Assembly (NCBI RefSeq): GCF_910592395.1
Contig: NC_088311.1
Location: forward strand, 11,226,501-11,286,500
Direction of reading: 5' to 3'
Source: Lineus longissimus
Taxonomy: Eukaryota > Nemertea > Pilidiophora > Heteronemertea > Lineidae
DNA length: 60,000 nt
Numbering within the stretch: position 1 is the stretch's first letter; each line of letters begins with the position of its first letter. Position numbers and translations under genes: made by a program. This document shows, one piece after another, positions 10,922 through 23,056 of the stretch. The notes under the pieces are model-generated. The model saw nothing but the letters and a program-made list of their open reading frames with translations. It had not been told where the DNA came from and made no database searches.

Positions 10922-11819
10922 GCCTGGTCTTGACGTCACTGACCAATGCTGTGACCTACTAGAGGCGGCTCGTGAATGCCTGTGCAGAGGCCAAGTAGAC
11001 AATGCAATTGCTTACATCAAAATATTCCGCGACGATGGTGACTACCTCCTCATCGCCCTGGAGAGCATATGTGCACATCTAGAAGACGCTACCGAGACGC
11101 GGGTGGAACTGTTGAAAGGTTTGAATGATGAGAAGAAACTGTTGAAAGAAGACGAGCTGATGTATCAGGAGACTAACTCAGAGTACCTGGATGCTATGAA
11201 GGATGCGAAATGGCAGAAGGATCATTTGCAGTGGCTTAAACACGAGGCTGATCAGAAGCACTGCAAGGCGGAGCGAGCCTTCGAGGAAAACAAGATCGAG
11301 AGAGAGGCAGTTCGTGTTTGGTATTTCATCCCAATCGTCGGGTGGATTGCTTGGGGAGTGAAGAACCGCTCTTGCGACGCCAAAATGGCAAAGGAAAAAG
11401 AGGTGATGGATGAAGCCAGAGAGCAGACGACAAACGCTGAGGCGTCACGTGATGTTTTGGACGCCTTGTTGGAAGAAGACGAAAGAAAGCTACGCGATGC
11501 CAAGGAAAAACTGCGAAAGTGTGAACTAAAAATTGCGGAGCATCATCAACTGACTGGTGATTTGAAGAAGGCTTTCAGCGTGGCTCTACGCGCTAAGATA
11601 GCTGTGGAAGGGATCATACACTTGACTGAAAACGCTTGTGGTAATGTTGAGGAGCTGGAACAGATTCTTGATATCTGCCTGACCAGGCCCGCACTCGGAA
11701 AATCTGGCGGGACAGCACTAAAGTTCGAGCACACAGCAATGAGCTGGAATGAAGTTAAGGACATGATCAGAGCTAATGGAAGACTGTTGAACCACCCTAC
11801 CTTGTCTATTAAAATATAG
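10922..11819 (+). CDS. Coiled-coil / hydrophobic-segment protein, terminal exon (paralog 2)
   Basis: The acceptor TTTTGTCATTTCAG ends at 10921. The exon enters with a single G completing a codon, the same phase as the paralog at 474. About 298 residues follow. Long charged helical segments with Glu/Lys-rich heptads occupy roughly residues 45-130 and 155-225. A hydrophobic patch YFIPIVGWIAWGV lies near residues 133-147, followed by LTENACGN and a WNEVKDMIRANGRLLNHP block near the end. These match paralog 1 in order and spacing. Identity is modest, so the duplication is old. I see no signal peptide, and the 5' exon is not identified. A membrane-inserting helical hairpin is plausible by architecture but unproven. 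Confidence 0.75.
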
Positions 11820-13140
11820 GGGCACACGTCAGTACTGACTGCTTTCAATAGGTGCCAGAATTGTCAGATTAATTGTCAATGTTCATTGCAAGAAGACCAG
11901 TTTGTACAAGAGAAATTTTGCAGTTTTTATTGATACTAGTACACTTATATACATTAACAGAGTGTAACATTAAAGTGATACTATGATGTGATTTACAACT
12001 TTGCGGAAATACGTCCGTTTTTAATTGTTGATCACAAATGAAAAGCTCAAATTTTCCATTTTTGATTAGATTTATTATAAAATCGCTGTTTTAATCGCGT
12101 CAGACTGGCCAACTGCCGAAGACATTTTGAAAAACCCGCACTAAGTCACGTGACATCATGACGTCACAACATGAACAAGTCAGACCGTCGAGTATTTTCC
12201 TATTCGCTCCAGGAAGAAGCTATATCCGCAGTAGTTCGCGTACGCTCAGGAAAATCTAATGAATATTAAATGAGGTCTAAAAATAGTTTTAGGAATACCG
12301 TTATTATGATGTCAGCGATGGAATTTCCTGGTTGGACTTAAGAAATTTATGATGAAATGACTCGGACTGTGGACTTGGGGGGGGTCCTTTCCCTTACATC
12401 GTTACTTGGAGATTTTTTCCAAATGTGCTGGAAGACCCCCAACGGCATACGAATTTGGAGTTGGTTCTCGAAGTTGTGTTCCGGCGGAGCATCAGGAGGA
12501 GAAGATGAACCACCGGCTGGTGACCTCTTGACTCGAACATCATGGTGACGGCCCGGTTCTTTGATAGGGTCAGGCCAGCGGAAAACCCCAACACCTTCAG
12601 TTTTGCTGGTGTTGCCGCAAAACATCGCAGCACAACGCCACCCGACAACCCTTTTCTTCTTCTTCTCCATAATCTTCAGTTCTTATCGTGTATATATTGT
12701 GTAAGGACAGGATGGAATGTCAATGGTCAATGGCAGTTGTAAATAAACGAATGAGAGATTTTTTTTTCGCGGGAATGTAAACAACCGCGACCGCGAAAAT
12801 GTTCATGTTGTGACGTCATCAACGAAAACGTCGTCGGCGTAGCGCGATTTCAACGGCATCGAAGCGAGCCGTCCGGGCGGGATTAAAACCATCAATTTCT
12901 AGAAAATGTGCATTTCGATTCGAAAACCTTACCGATTTATGAAAAAGTGACGTAGTCATTTGTCAAAAACAGCTAAAACATTATATGGTGAAATTTGACA
13001 CGAGTTACCCTTTAAAGTTATGCAGGTTCCTCAAATCACTGTATAAATCCAGCGTGATAACATGTTATTATGCCACAAACATTACGAAAACCTCTCCTAA
13101 TGATTATATAGGCTGAGGTTTTCTTACTCTAGTTTCGAGA
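11820..13140. other. Intergenic stretch between the convergent coiled-coil and GPCR genes
   Basis: Two pieces rich in GTGACGTCA-type and CGCGAAAA sequence (about 11970-12200 and 12760-13020) flank a degenerate THAP-like fragment. The composition suggests an old transposon, but I could not align terminal repeats convincingly. Confidence 0.4.
12420..12670 (-). pseudogene. THAP zinc-finger-like fragment
   Basis: From the ATG at 12670 on the - strand, the frame reads Lys-rich sequence, then CAAMFCGNTSKTEGVGVFRW, which resembles the start of a THAP C2CH finger (Cys-x4-Cys, then a conserved Phe-x-Trp/Phe-Pro). Further on, the expected Trp, Cys and His are not in one frame. A PTPNSYAVGG-like piece appears in another frame, so frameshifts are likely. 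THAP domains occur in P-element-type transposases and their host derivatives. This looks like a decayed copy. Confidence 0.4.
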
Positions 13141-13646
13141 TTAGTATTGTACTATTTTAACACTCCAGCATGAGACTATTTGTTTACAAACGTGCATAGC
13201 ATCCTGTCTATATTTTACACCTCCTCCTATGCAGTACATATAAAAGTTAATGGCGTAGTTATACATCCAAAGATTAAGGGCAGCAAACAACTCAACAAGA
13301 TATCGTAGATTCCAGTAAATGTCGTCCATATTGTAAATATCTTGAAGTATTGGCAAGTCCATTAAAAAATAATACAGTCGTAACGGAACTGACGTCACAA
13401 TATACGCCAGGCTGACAAAAATGAGCATACCCGTTAATTGTCGTAGTTCCTTTTGCTTTCCCTGAGACTGACCAGCACCAAGTTTTGCTCTGCGTGCTGA
13501 AGCTTTACCAACGGTGATGATAATGGCAATGTTACATCCCATTACGATAATGAAGGGAGCGATGGATCCAAGCAACATTTGGCCCACAGTAGATAATATC
13601 TCAAACTCGGCCTGGCCTCTAACCTGGACGACAAGTGCTTCCGTCC
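13141..13646 (-). CDS. GPCR exon 3 (TM5-TM7, C-terminus)
   Basis: The acceptor AAATCGCAG ends at 13647. The two leading G bases complete the split Gly codon. TM5, TM6 and TM7 follow, then a short tail with two Cys residues and a stop at 13141. Confidence 0.85.
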
Positions 13647-16600
13647 CTGCGATTTAAAAGAAATAGTGTGATAGCCTCGCACCCAGCCATTTTAAGTCGT
13701 CGCAAATTCCTGACACGTGGTTGGATTGTTGTTGAGGAAATATGCAAGCAAAAACACTGAATCCTCACAAAATATATAATAGTCAACCGTGATAGACGAA
13801 AATTGAAGTGAATGTGGCCCCTTTAACACTAGACTAATACTACGTCCTCAAAAGGGACGAAGTGCGAGGTGCCTATAGAGAAAACAAGCCTATCGGCCTC
13901 AGGTTCACAGTGAGGAACCTGCAGAACTAAAAATCCAGATGGCAGCACTAGTACTAAATGGTAAACTTCCAGTGCATCTTCCATTAAAATTAAGTTTTGT
14001 TGATTTTCTCCCTAAAACTCATCAAAATAGAATGTAAAAAAAACAACATTTTTGTGCTCTTTCCCCATGAAGAGTAATTGAGAGATGACATGTTCAATAA
14101 TCATCGTCGACATTGACCCGGGAAATGGCTTACTCATTACAACCATGGTCCACTTGCCTGCAAGGCCTCCTATTGGCAGGCTTTGTTGTGCAGGTTCCTC
14201 ATTGGATTGGTTAGACTATGGAATGCCAAAAGGGAATTTATTCAGGACATTTTGAGAAATATGATCAGGACATGAAATATGTATGCAGAACATAAGAAAT
14301 ACTTATATGCAGAACATGAGAAGTGCATGCAATGTTGACATATTTTCGTCATTCCCACATAACTGTTCAACAGTCAATGTCCAACGACAATCCAACTCGA
14401 CAAATAACATTAATTCATATCAAACACCTTAAAAACCTTTTATTTGATTTTAAAAGCAGTTATCGAGTAAACGGACACCACCCAAAATATCCACGAAATA
14501 AACGGACAAATGGCCACAAAAACACCTTTTCTAAAAAAACTAGCGATTTATACCAAATAAATATGACGGGAGACAAAACTAGATACAAATTTAACAAGGC
14601 TATGTAATGATAAGCCCTTTACTGTCAATCGACGAAGAACAAAAAGAGAGGCAAAAATAAGGATCACATTGTGAACCAACAATGTGAACCAATGATTGGT
14701 TGACGAAACAATGACCTGATAAGCGTAACGGATCGAGGCGATATAATGGGATAATCCACTACTTAAATAACAGTGGTGCCATCTGTGAACTGTGTTACAA
14801 ACAGTGTATTTGTTCAGCCAGAGTTTACTTTATGATTTCAGCCCAGGATATCATGAGAACTACTCAATAGAAATTGGCCCAACTGGTCTCAAAATGTTCA
14901 TTATGTTCTTGCATATGGAACGAGAGGAATGGCTTTTTATTAATGACCTCAAGAGGTAAGGGGGGGGGGGGGTTCTGAAGGCGGTTCAGAATTATTTTGT
15001 GTATCTATTTTTCATTTATTATCAAAAAATGAAAATCTATTCCTCTCATTCTCTACAGAGGAAAGACGGTTTTTCTTTATATTGCATCAAATTTTATGGA
15101 GAAACCAAGAAACTAGGTTGGAATAAGATGTCGCGAGCCCCTGGGGCAGGCGGCGTCACCAGAACTATTTTCAGCGACAGAAAAAGTTTACAATGTAGTT
15201 CACATACAGGCCAGAATTCTGTTTACTGGATATGATATTTTAGTTCTGTCCTTCATCTTGCCGTGTGCTCTCCCTTAAATGGCAAAATTCGGAGGAAAAA
15301 TGGATAATTGGGCCGGTTTTCAAAGGTAATTTTTATAAAAATTCAATCGGTGCAGCATGGTTCTTCATGTGTCCTGCGAATTCACATGCCAACTTACCGG
15401 CAGTGAATGTCAATCCTAAAGTTTCCTCCTTTCACCGCCGATCCAATTGGGCGGAAAATCTGTCAGACGCACACTCATAAACAGTGGCCAATGAAATTGC
15501 TCAGCACGAAGGAATTGAATGATGGCCTGCATTGATATCGCCAACCTCGCTTTATGATCAGGTTACCTTTCTTCTATACAACACGAACAGTGCATTTGTG
15601 TCAGGTCAGCATCCAAGGAACCGTTACACATTGAACACCTGGGCCCGGTTGTTCAAAAGCACAAAAGTCACGTTATCCCTAACGGTTACGTTAAGTATCC
15701 TTAAGGTCGTTATATCTTTCAGTTAAACCCATTAGAATTATTTCACGTTACGGTGCCGTTAAAGCTAACGTGGTTTTGAACAAATCAGCCCTGGTCTTCC
15801 TCTACGATGGCTTTCAGTGCGTGTCTCGTGCGACAACCGCGAATGTGCATGTTAGAGTTGTCGCGACATGGACGTGCGGGAAAGGAAGGGAATGCATGGC
15901 GTACTACCAATAATGTAGTAACAGCCGTTCTGACGGGCGATAAGCGGAAGTTTATCGGCGGTGAAGGATGGATAAACGCACAACGACGGTAGATCGGCAT
16001 GCGAATTCACTGTCCCTCGCAATCGTTCAGTGTAAATATCCTATACTTTAACGAATCGTGGCATATTTGGCAAATAAAGAATACTGTGATCTGATTGGTT
16101 GCCTTTCTGATCAAGGTGACATCATCTATATAGCGTAGGAACCCAAGCTTTAAAGGTCGTGTCACACCTAACTCTGATTATATTGTTTTGCTCGCCCGGA
16201 ATATTGGACCGGATTATTGATCATTACATCGTTTGGATTTATATAAACGTATACTGCTATTTTCTATCGCCACAACAACGCCGTTGATTGCTAGAGGATA
16301 CATCGCTAGAAGGTGCCACTCCACAAGCTCTGCATTGTCGTGTAGTGTTGCTGGACCGCACCATTGGTATCAAGTGTTAGATATAGATACACACTGGATA
16401 CCACTGGAACAGGTAAGACAAGCAAACAATATCACAGCAAAATAAAGTGGTTGAAGGCTGACCAACTGCAGTCAGCAAATGCTACTTCTATAGGCCGGCC
16501 AATCCAGAAAGCAGCAATCGTGACAACATTTCAGATAAAGTTTCTACAAAAAATAGTTGCACATTGAACAGATATGTACGATGTTCATGAAGCTGGAATG

Positions 16601-18078
16601 GTAAAATGGGTCAATTTACCTGTTACCGGGTTCTTGACATAAACAAACACAAATGGAACCTGGATATTGAATACGATGGCGAAAACTGTCGTAAGGACAA
16701 CCATCCTCGTTGCCCTTGAAGTAGTGCACAATCTGGGCGCAGCAACCGGAAACACCACGGCTATGAGACGGTCGATACTCATCTCGACGAGGAAGAAACC
16801 CGATGCCATACCGTACATTGCAGCCGTACAATAATATATCCTGGAATGACAATATTGTTCAGTATGGTTATTTTTCTCTTGTTGGTTCCATCAGAATTTA
16901 TTTTCGGACGGAGTCAATGTCTAACTACTGTAACTTGATAAAGGAGTGTGGGTTTTTTAAAGCAGAAGGTGACGGTGGTCAATCGTCGACAAATGAATAA
17001 TTTCACTATCTTTCGAACTGGAATGTGTCTGTCATAATGAATGATGTGTGTCGGAGCAGTACATCTGCGGTGCTTGAGTGATGTACTTGCCTACTTTTGA
17101 AGGTTTGATCAACAGTTAAAATTTCAAGGTTTCAGGTTTGACAGTTTTGTCACAGTGAAGATAATAAGAAAGTGTGTCAAAAATTTCCATGTCGACTGCG
17201 CTTAGTCGTCTCATAATTGTACTTGTATGTGAGGGTGCGCAATCTTGTTGAAAATTGTCATCCACGTCGGCGCGGGGTAAAGCATTTAATTATCAAAGTA
17301 AGATCGGGAAGTGCAGTTTTAGTAATCCGGCATGGTAATTTTTAACGCACTTTTTTATTTTCTTTACTGTGACAAAACTATCAAAAACTTGAAATTCTGA
17401 CCATTGATATCTAGCTATAAAGTTGTACAAATTTCCACTGTGATACCAATGTATACTGGCTGGTAGCATATTATGTCATATATTCTATTAAATTTAAATA
17501 GCAGTCCTGTGAACAAGAATTTACACCTTGCCTTTTTTGTGATTTCATTCACATGGAAAGTGAACAACAATCCATCTGTATGAAAATCAGAGTCCAAATA
17601 TATCTCAAAATATTACTTGCTTTACCATCAGGATCGGACAAGCATGGCCAAGAACGAGTCACACATGAAGCATAATACTGACTACATTCTGCCAGGCATT
17701 TTAGGCTTTTTTACGCTTAGAGTCTTTTCGAAAAAATGGACTATTGGTTTACTTAAATATGATCTCCCTTGTGTAGGCATTGAAATCTCCTATTCCCTCG
17801 TAATAAGCCACAGTTTGAAAGATGCCGTGCTCTATTAGTTGCAGCGTGTCTGCCACTGCCATCGCCTTCATGTAGATACACGGAGACAGTGTCCGGTTGT
17901 GCCCTCTATTGGCTACGAGGATTGTTAGGATGTTACCAGGCACGCCTATCAAGACTGGTGCCATCCATAGGTAGCGAGTCAGGATTTTGTAAGCTATGAG
18001 TAATGACGGATATTCTGGAAATTCACTGAGCAATTCACCTTGGCCAGTTACCGTGACACTTGCGTTCTCAACTTCCAT
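13141..18078 (-). CDS. Rhodopsin-family peptide-type GPCR, three coding exons
   Basis: Joining 18078-17753, 16840-16620 and 13646-13141 gives 1053 bases, 350 residues plus stop, with every splice phase matching. The N-terminus is short with an NAS glycosylation sequon. TM1 carries GVPGNILTILV (the GN motif) and TM2 AVADTLQL. TM3 has the conserved Cys (YYCTAAMYG) and ends in MSIDRL in place of DRY. TM6 keeps the Pro in TSVPLRLYYF. TM7 ends NYAINFYMYCIGGG instead of NPxxY, a pattern common in FMRFamide-type and related invertebrate peptide receptors. No Cys is visible in the second extracellular loop to pair with the TM3 Cys. The ligand is unknown. The introns are 912 and 2973 bases. It is convergent with the coiled-coil gene at 10.9 kb. 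Confidence 0.85.
15640..15791. mobile_element. Small MITE in GPCR intron 2
   Basis: Imperfect inverted ends, GGGCCCGGTTGTTCAAAA against CCAGGGCTGATTTGTTCAAAA on the other strand, both run on into CACGTTA. The total is about 150 bp with no coding capacity. No target duplication is resolved. Confidence 0.5.
16620..16840 (-). CDS. GPCR exon 2 (TM3-TM4)
   Basis: The acceptor ATTGTCATTCCAG ends at 16841 and the donor GTAAAT starts at 16619. The exon supplies the third base of the split Lys codon and reads through the TM3 Cys, SIDRL and TM4 to the start of the second extracellular loop. Confidence 0.85.
17753..18078 (-). CDS. GPCR exon 1 (N-terminus, TM1-TM2)
   Basis: The start is the ATG at 18078, followed by MEVENASVTV. 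An upstream in-frame TTG extension lacks support. The donor GTAAAC begins at 17752, leaving two bases (AA) of a Lys codon that exon 2 completes. Confidence 0.8.
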
Positions 18079-19756
18079 AAGGTTGCCGAGCTGAAACGAT
18101 ACTTTGAATTTCCCTCGAAACAAAAACAAAGTCACCAATTACATCTTAGTCAGAGAACCATATTTATTGCAGGTTAATACTATGTTTTCCACCGTGAAAT
18201 CATATTTTATCTGGAATGTATACCAACAACTTTTATCAATCTCGGCCCTATTCAACGCCAGCGTGGGGCTGAAGTACAAATTACTGGACAGGTAGGATTT
18301 TTAGTTTGGATGTTTTCGTTCTCGTTGCAACCAATCAGAATCTTCACATTTAAGTAACCATGGTATAGGATTTTTTTGTGTGTAACTATGTTCATTGACG
18401 CAGTGCATTTATTTTGGCTAGTTTCCACTCTACGATTTGCGTCTCGACCAATCTGGATTAATAGTCCAGGTTATTCTTTTTGGGGGTCAATCATTGAATT
18501 ATGTGCCAAGTATGAATGCGAAGGAAGAAACCAGGCCCAAAATATGGTCTACTGCTCATTTTTGAGGAATTTCGATGAAATCTCAAAGGGACATTATAGG
18601 CAGCAGCTAGGCAGGCAAGATAAAGTTACACGAAGTCGCCAATAGGGGTGTTTCACATCTCACTGTACGTCGAAATGATTCACGCTTGTACGAGGAATAT
18701 ATTTAGTGCTGATTCTGATATGACCAAGGCCCCTTACTGTGTATACTAGTCACTTGATGATGGCTAAAATAGCCCCTCTGCTCCTGCCTATAGTCCCCAT
18801 ATATTAATCACTGTCGCAGATCTGCTGCATGGTCAAAATGGTATAAGTAATTGACCACGATGACGATGTTTTGCTCCTATTCACCACTGTGGATAATCTG
18901 CTACTTAGATCAGTTCCATTTATAACCATCAAATGGCAGGATCATCTAGATGTACATTTTGGTGCTGTTGACCAGATGGCGGCCCCCATGCTTGGCTGCA
19001 GCAAGAGATCCCCAGGTTAGTTTTTTCAGAAAATACAACAGTTTACGGTGAAAAACAGTTGTTTATTTGCTATTATGTAATGTTTTTATTGTCTGAAGTA
19101 ACTGTAGGATGCAAACAAATCAATAAAAAGTGATCACACCAATGAGAGGGGATGGGCGAATTTCGGTGTAGCAGATCTGCTACGTTGGTCAACATCGGCA
19201 TATGCTCTGTTGGTAACGGGGTCAAAAGGTTCACTCTCAGGTCCGGTGGTGAAAGGGTTAATATACATGTCCGGTGCAAAAGAGGGTTAATACCCATGTA
19301 CAAATGTTGTTATCTGTTGTTATTTGTTCTGACTTTTCACTAATTTTGTGCTTTTTATGAAACAAAAAATCCATCATTTCTTTTTACTTCTGTTACCCAG
19401 CGCAGCAGATCTGCTACAATATGGAAGAGTCCCCAAAAATTATTTTCTGTTTCCTAAATAAAAGTTTTCTAAGAGGAAATAATCATCACTCAACTGCAAA
19501 TGTGTCTGGTTAATATAGGTTTTTAAGGGGTTCATGTACATGGGTAAGAAAAAGTGTTTCTTATTTTATGAGCAGTGAATGAAAATTGCATGTAGAACCA
19601 TGAGTCAGAAATAGCATCAAATCTGGCCAATCTTGTTTGGTTTTAGTCAACAGACAATTTCAGGCGAATTTTGTGACTTCTGTATGAAAACCCATAAAAG
19701 ATCATTGACATCTGTTTTACATGTACGTACCTTGATCAACACAAGACATTGTCATT
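18079..19756. other. Upstream region of GPCR, no gene seen
   Basis: It probably contains the GPCR 5'UTR and promoter, but I see no definite signal. The motif CAGATCTGCT recurs near 18817, 19169 and 19400, including the palindrome GTAGCAGATCTGCTAC at about 19169-19184. Otherwise it is unremarkable. Confidence 0.4.
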
Positions 19757-20536
19757 GTTACTTATCACGGACGTCTTTGGCTGGCGCGAGCGGACAGAAT
19801 TCAAAATTATGCCACGGCATAAATCGGAATTGTGGTGCACCATAAATAGATCAATCAAAAACACGGATCTCGTGAATTATGCCGCGGCATAAATAGGAAG
19901 TGTGGACGGAAGTGTATTTATGGGGGACGGGAGTGAGAATTGTGGACGTGATTTGTGGGTTGATGTTATTTTCAATATACGATATCAGGTCATGTGATCT
20001 TTGAGATTCCGCCGGAAATGAAATTGTAAAAAACGCAAATCTCCAAAGATTTTCATGTTAGTATATTTAGAGTAGTTAAGAATATCAGGACTGTGAAAGG
20101 CTTGAGATCAAGGAACGCATGCAATCAGAAGGAATAGAGATAATCCAAGTTAAGCAATCCACGTGTGCATTTGTTGACATTTGAGCTTTGCACGTGCGTT
20201 TTTATACAATTTCTTTCCAAGAAATGTCAAAGATCACACGACCTGCAATCGTGTATTGAGAATAACATCAACCCACAAATCATGTCCACAATTCTCACTT
20301 CCGTCCTCCATAAATGACACTTCCCTCCACAATTCCCGGCTATCTGATTGGTTGACTGCTTTTTCCGAATAGACCCACGCCGAAATTTACCATTGCGCCA
20401 CGAGATCCGACGTTTTGATTGGTCAATTTATGGTGCACCATAATTGCGAATTATGCAACACCACAATTCCGATTTATGCCGTGGCATGATTCTGAATTCT
20501 GTCCACTTCCGTCAGCCATAGATGTCTGCGCAAGTG
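19757..20536. mobile_element. Foldback element with about 180-bp arms
   Basis: Inverted arms share GGACAGAATTCA, TGCCACGGCATAAATCGGAA, TTGTGGTG and ATGGTGCACCATAA. The loop contains a degenerate copy of the ACAATTTCTTTCC...CCTGCAATCGTG block found in the 5.5-8.0 kb tandem duplication. No transposase is present. Confidence 0.65.
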
Positions 20537-21126
20537 TCCAAATACAAGAAATGAAAAAAATAATGCGGCACAGATTTACGGTCAAAATTTCAGAACTCTA
20601 ATCGGGATGTCGGTCAGATTTGACTCTCTTCTTGTGTTGCTGGCCAAATAATGAATTCACCCAGCAATTGATTCCCTTCGCAAATAAGATGTTTTCATTT
20701 CCCACCCATACACTCTTCAGTTTCTTCTTTTTTTCAAGTAGCTTTTCAACTGTTTTCATTTTGAAATATATACCAGATAAAAATCGGCTTCTGTTCAGAC
20801 CCTCAAAAAACGCCAACGGGCCACAATGAAGAGATTTGGATATCGTATGAAACCTTTCTAACTTTGAGCTACTTTGCTGATTTTCTTTTCATTCCTGATC
20901 ACTAAAAGACAAAAAATATTTACTCGAATTCCCGCCGAGAAAGGGTCAATGATAAGTTTATTTTGCGAGAATAGGATTTTATCTTTTCATCAGCATGCAG
21001 CATCGAACTGCCTGGCCTGTAGGGAATCGGGGATTTGTTAGCAAATTGGTTATCTCCGAGTTCCATGATAATGTTGTCTGTCTAGGTAATGTGAGAAAGA
21101 AAGTATAGAATAACAGCATTTTGTGT

Positions 21127-21245
21127 AGATCGACATAGAATTTTGTTGAGCCTAGCTTTCGACACTACCGTCTTCCACAAGGTCTGCCATGGAAGAAGAC
21201 AGGGTAGTATCGAAAGCTGGACTCAACAAAATTCTATGTCGATCT
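21127..21245. repeat. Near-perfect 119-bp inverted repeat (hairpin)
   Basis: The arms pair AGATCGACATAGAATTTTGT through TTCGACACTACC with their near-exact complements. The loop is about 20 bp. It could be a tiny MITE or a hairpin-RNA precursor. There are only a few mismatches, and paired bases face each other without an obvious bulged miRNA duplex pattern. Confidence 0.7.
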
Positions 21246-23010
21246 TTAAAAATTGGTGTTATTTCATACTTTCTTTCTGATATTGTTCATCTTGATCGAC
21301 ACGGCATCTTCCTATTCTCTAGGTAATGTATTAGTATACAAGATTATCAATGCGATATGATCGAGTTCGACGAAGTGGAAATCACTGTTGTGCTTGTAAG
21401 AAAATATTTCTGTGCAACAATTTTGAAATTTACCACCTGGTATCGCGGTGTGATTAACAAGAAGGTGTCGCATTCGCCCAAAGAAGATTCGAGAATGCCG
21501 TGTCGCCATGGCGCTATAATGACATCGTGACGTTGCGAAGTAACCAGTTTATTCTGCAGAGATGGATAATCCAAGACCTTCCCAATAAATTCCGAGCTGA
21601 CCGTTTTTTCATGGGTTATTGTAAAAAAATGATGATCGCTGTTGGTACTGTATAAAATATGATTTCACGACGTAGACACTCGTAATATTGGGCACGTTTA
21701 GTATGGTTCTTCTTCGAAAAAAATCGTAAAGAAATCCGTCGTGTAGTTTTCGCATAGCGGTCCCAAAAAGAACGTCGACCTTTACTTTTGAAAAGACCTA
21801 TAAACATAGACAGCCAGCGACACGTAGCACGATACATCGGCAGCTTCCTTGCCTGCATGCTCGAGTGACCAATAATTTTCGATGGAAATGATCATGGACC
21901 GATGATACCTCAATGGTTTTTCGACAAGTTCGGGGTTGCAGCATACACTAAGCGAATAATATTGCGTCACAAAAACGAGTTGGCGTTGTTTTCAATGAAG
22001 TGGTATATGTGTGTCTATTGTGACTACAAAACTCAGCCGATTATAATGTATATGCGGACTTGCTTGACCCGCAGTTACTCACATCACCATGAATAATAGA
22101 TGAATGATTATGGAGGCAAACCTTGTAAGTAAGAGCTCGAAAAACAGCCCTTAATTTGTCTTGTGTCTCGAGTTACTCCAATTTAGTAAACCAGCAGTGC
22201 GCCCGAAATCATTTTAAGGGGTCGAGTTACTATTTACAACACGTTCTATTATCTGGCTTATTACTAGTATGCTAGACAGGTGTCCCTCGAAAATAATGTA
22301 TTGGGCTGGTATGATCACGTTTGGAATGGGTTTTTACTGCAGGAAAAAGTCACAGAAAAAAGAATTTAGCTGGCGGAACCTGTGCAGTGTTGTAGTGTGA
22401 ACAGTAAGAAACAACTTGGTGGAAATATTTGAAAAATCAATTTGTAAATTTTGCTTCAGTCACAGTGTATTTTTTTGTCCTTTCAATTTCCCTGGCCATT
22501 CATGTATCCAGAGTTTTCGGAACCGGGGTTTGATGCCATGTGTTCCCCCTAGAAGGGGAGTTATAGGGGTGATAAGATATCTGTATAGATAATGTAATGT
22601 TTGTATGAAGTGCTTAGCCGTGTGCCTTCAGTAATGAGACCCGTTATTCAGAGGCCAAAGGAAAAGATACTGGTTTATAATTGAACTGTTCATGTTGAAA
22701 TGAATTGTTTGCTGGCACCATTTCATGACTTGCCTTTCAGATGAGCATGTAGTCAGTTGAGAAATGGTAGTAAGTGTGATAAGGAATTTGAATGCCAGAA
22801 CCCCACCTCCATGCCGCTGACAATATGAAAAGATAATGACTTTTAATACTGTGTGTATTAAGTAAGGATTGCTTGCAAGAATTGTATGTCATGCATTTAG
22901 ATACATGAGATTACCGGTGCCGCTGCAGATGGAAGATGGGTCATTGTAACAATGAAATACTTTATGATGTTGCTGTAAGAGGAATGGTTGTTGGAGATGA
23001 ATATGTTTGG

Positions 23011-23056
23011 TGGTGAGAGGATGCATTACCCAAAAAGGGAATACATCCTCTCACCT
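23011..23056. repeat. Short hairpin
   Basis: GGTGAGAGGATG at 23013 pairs with CATCCTCTCACC at 23056. A short loop containing CCCAAAAAGGG extends the stem. Function unknown. Confidence 0.5.
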
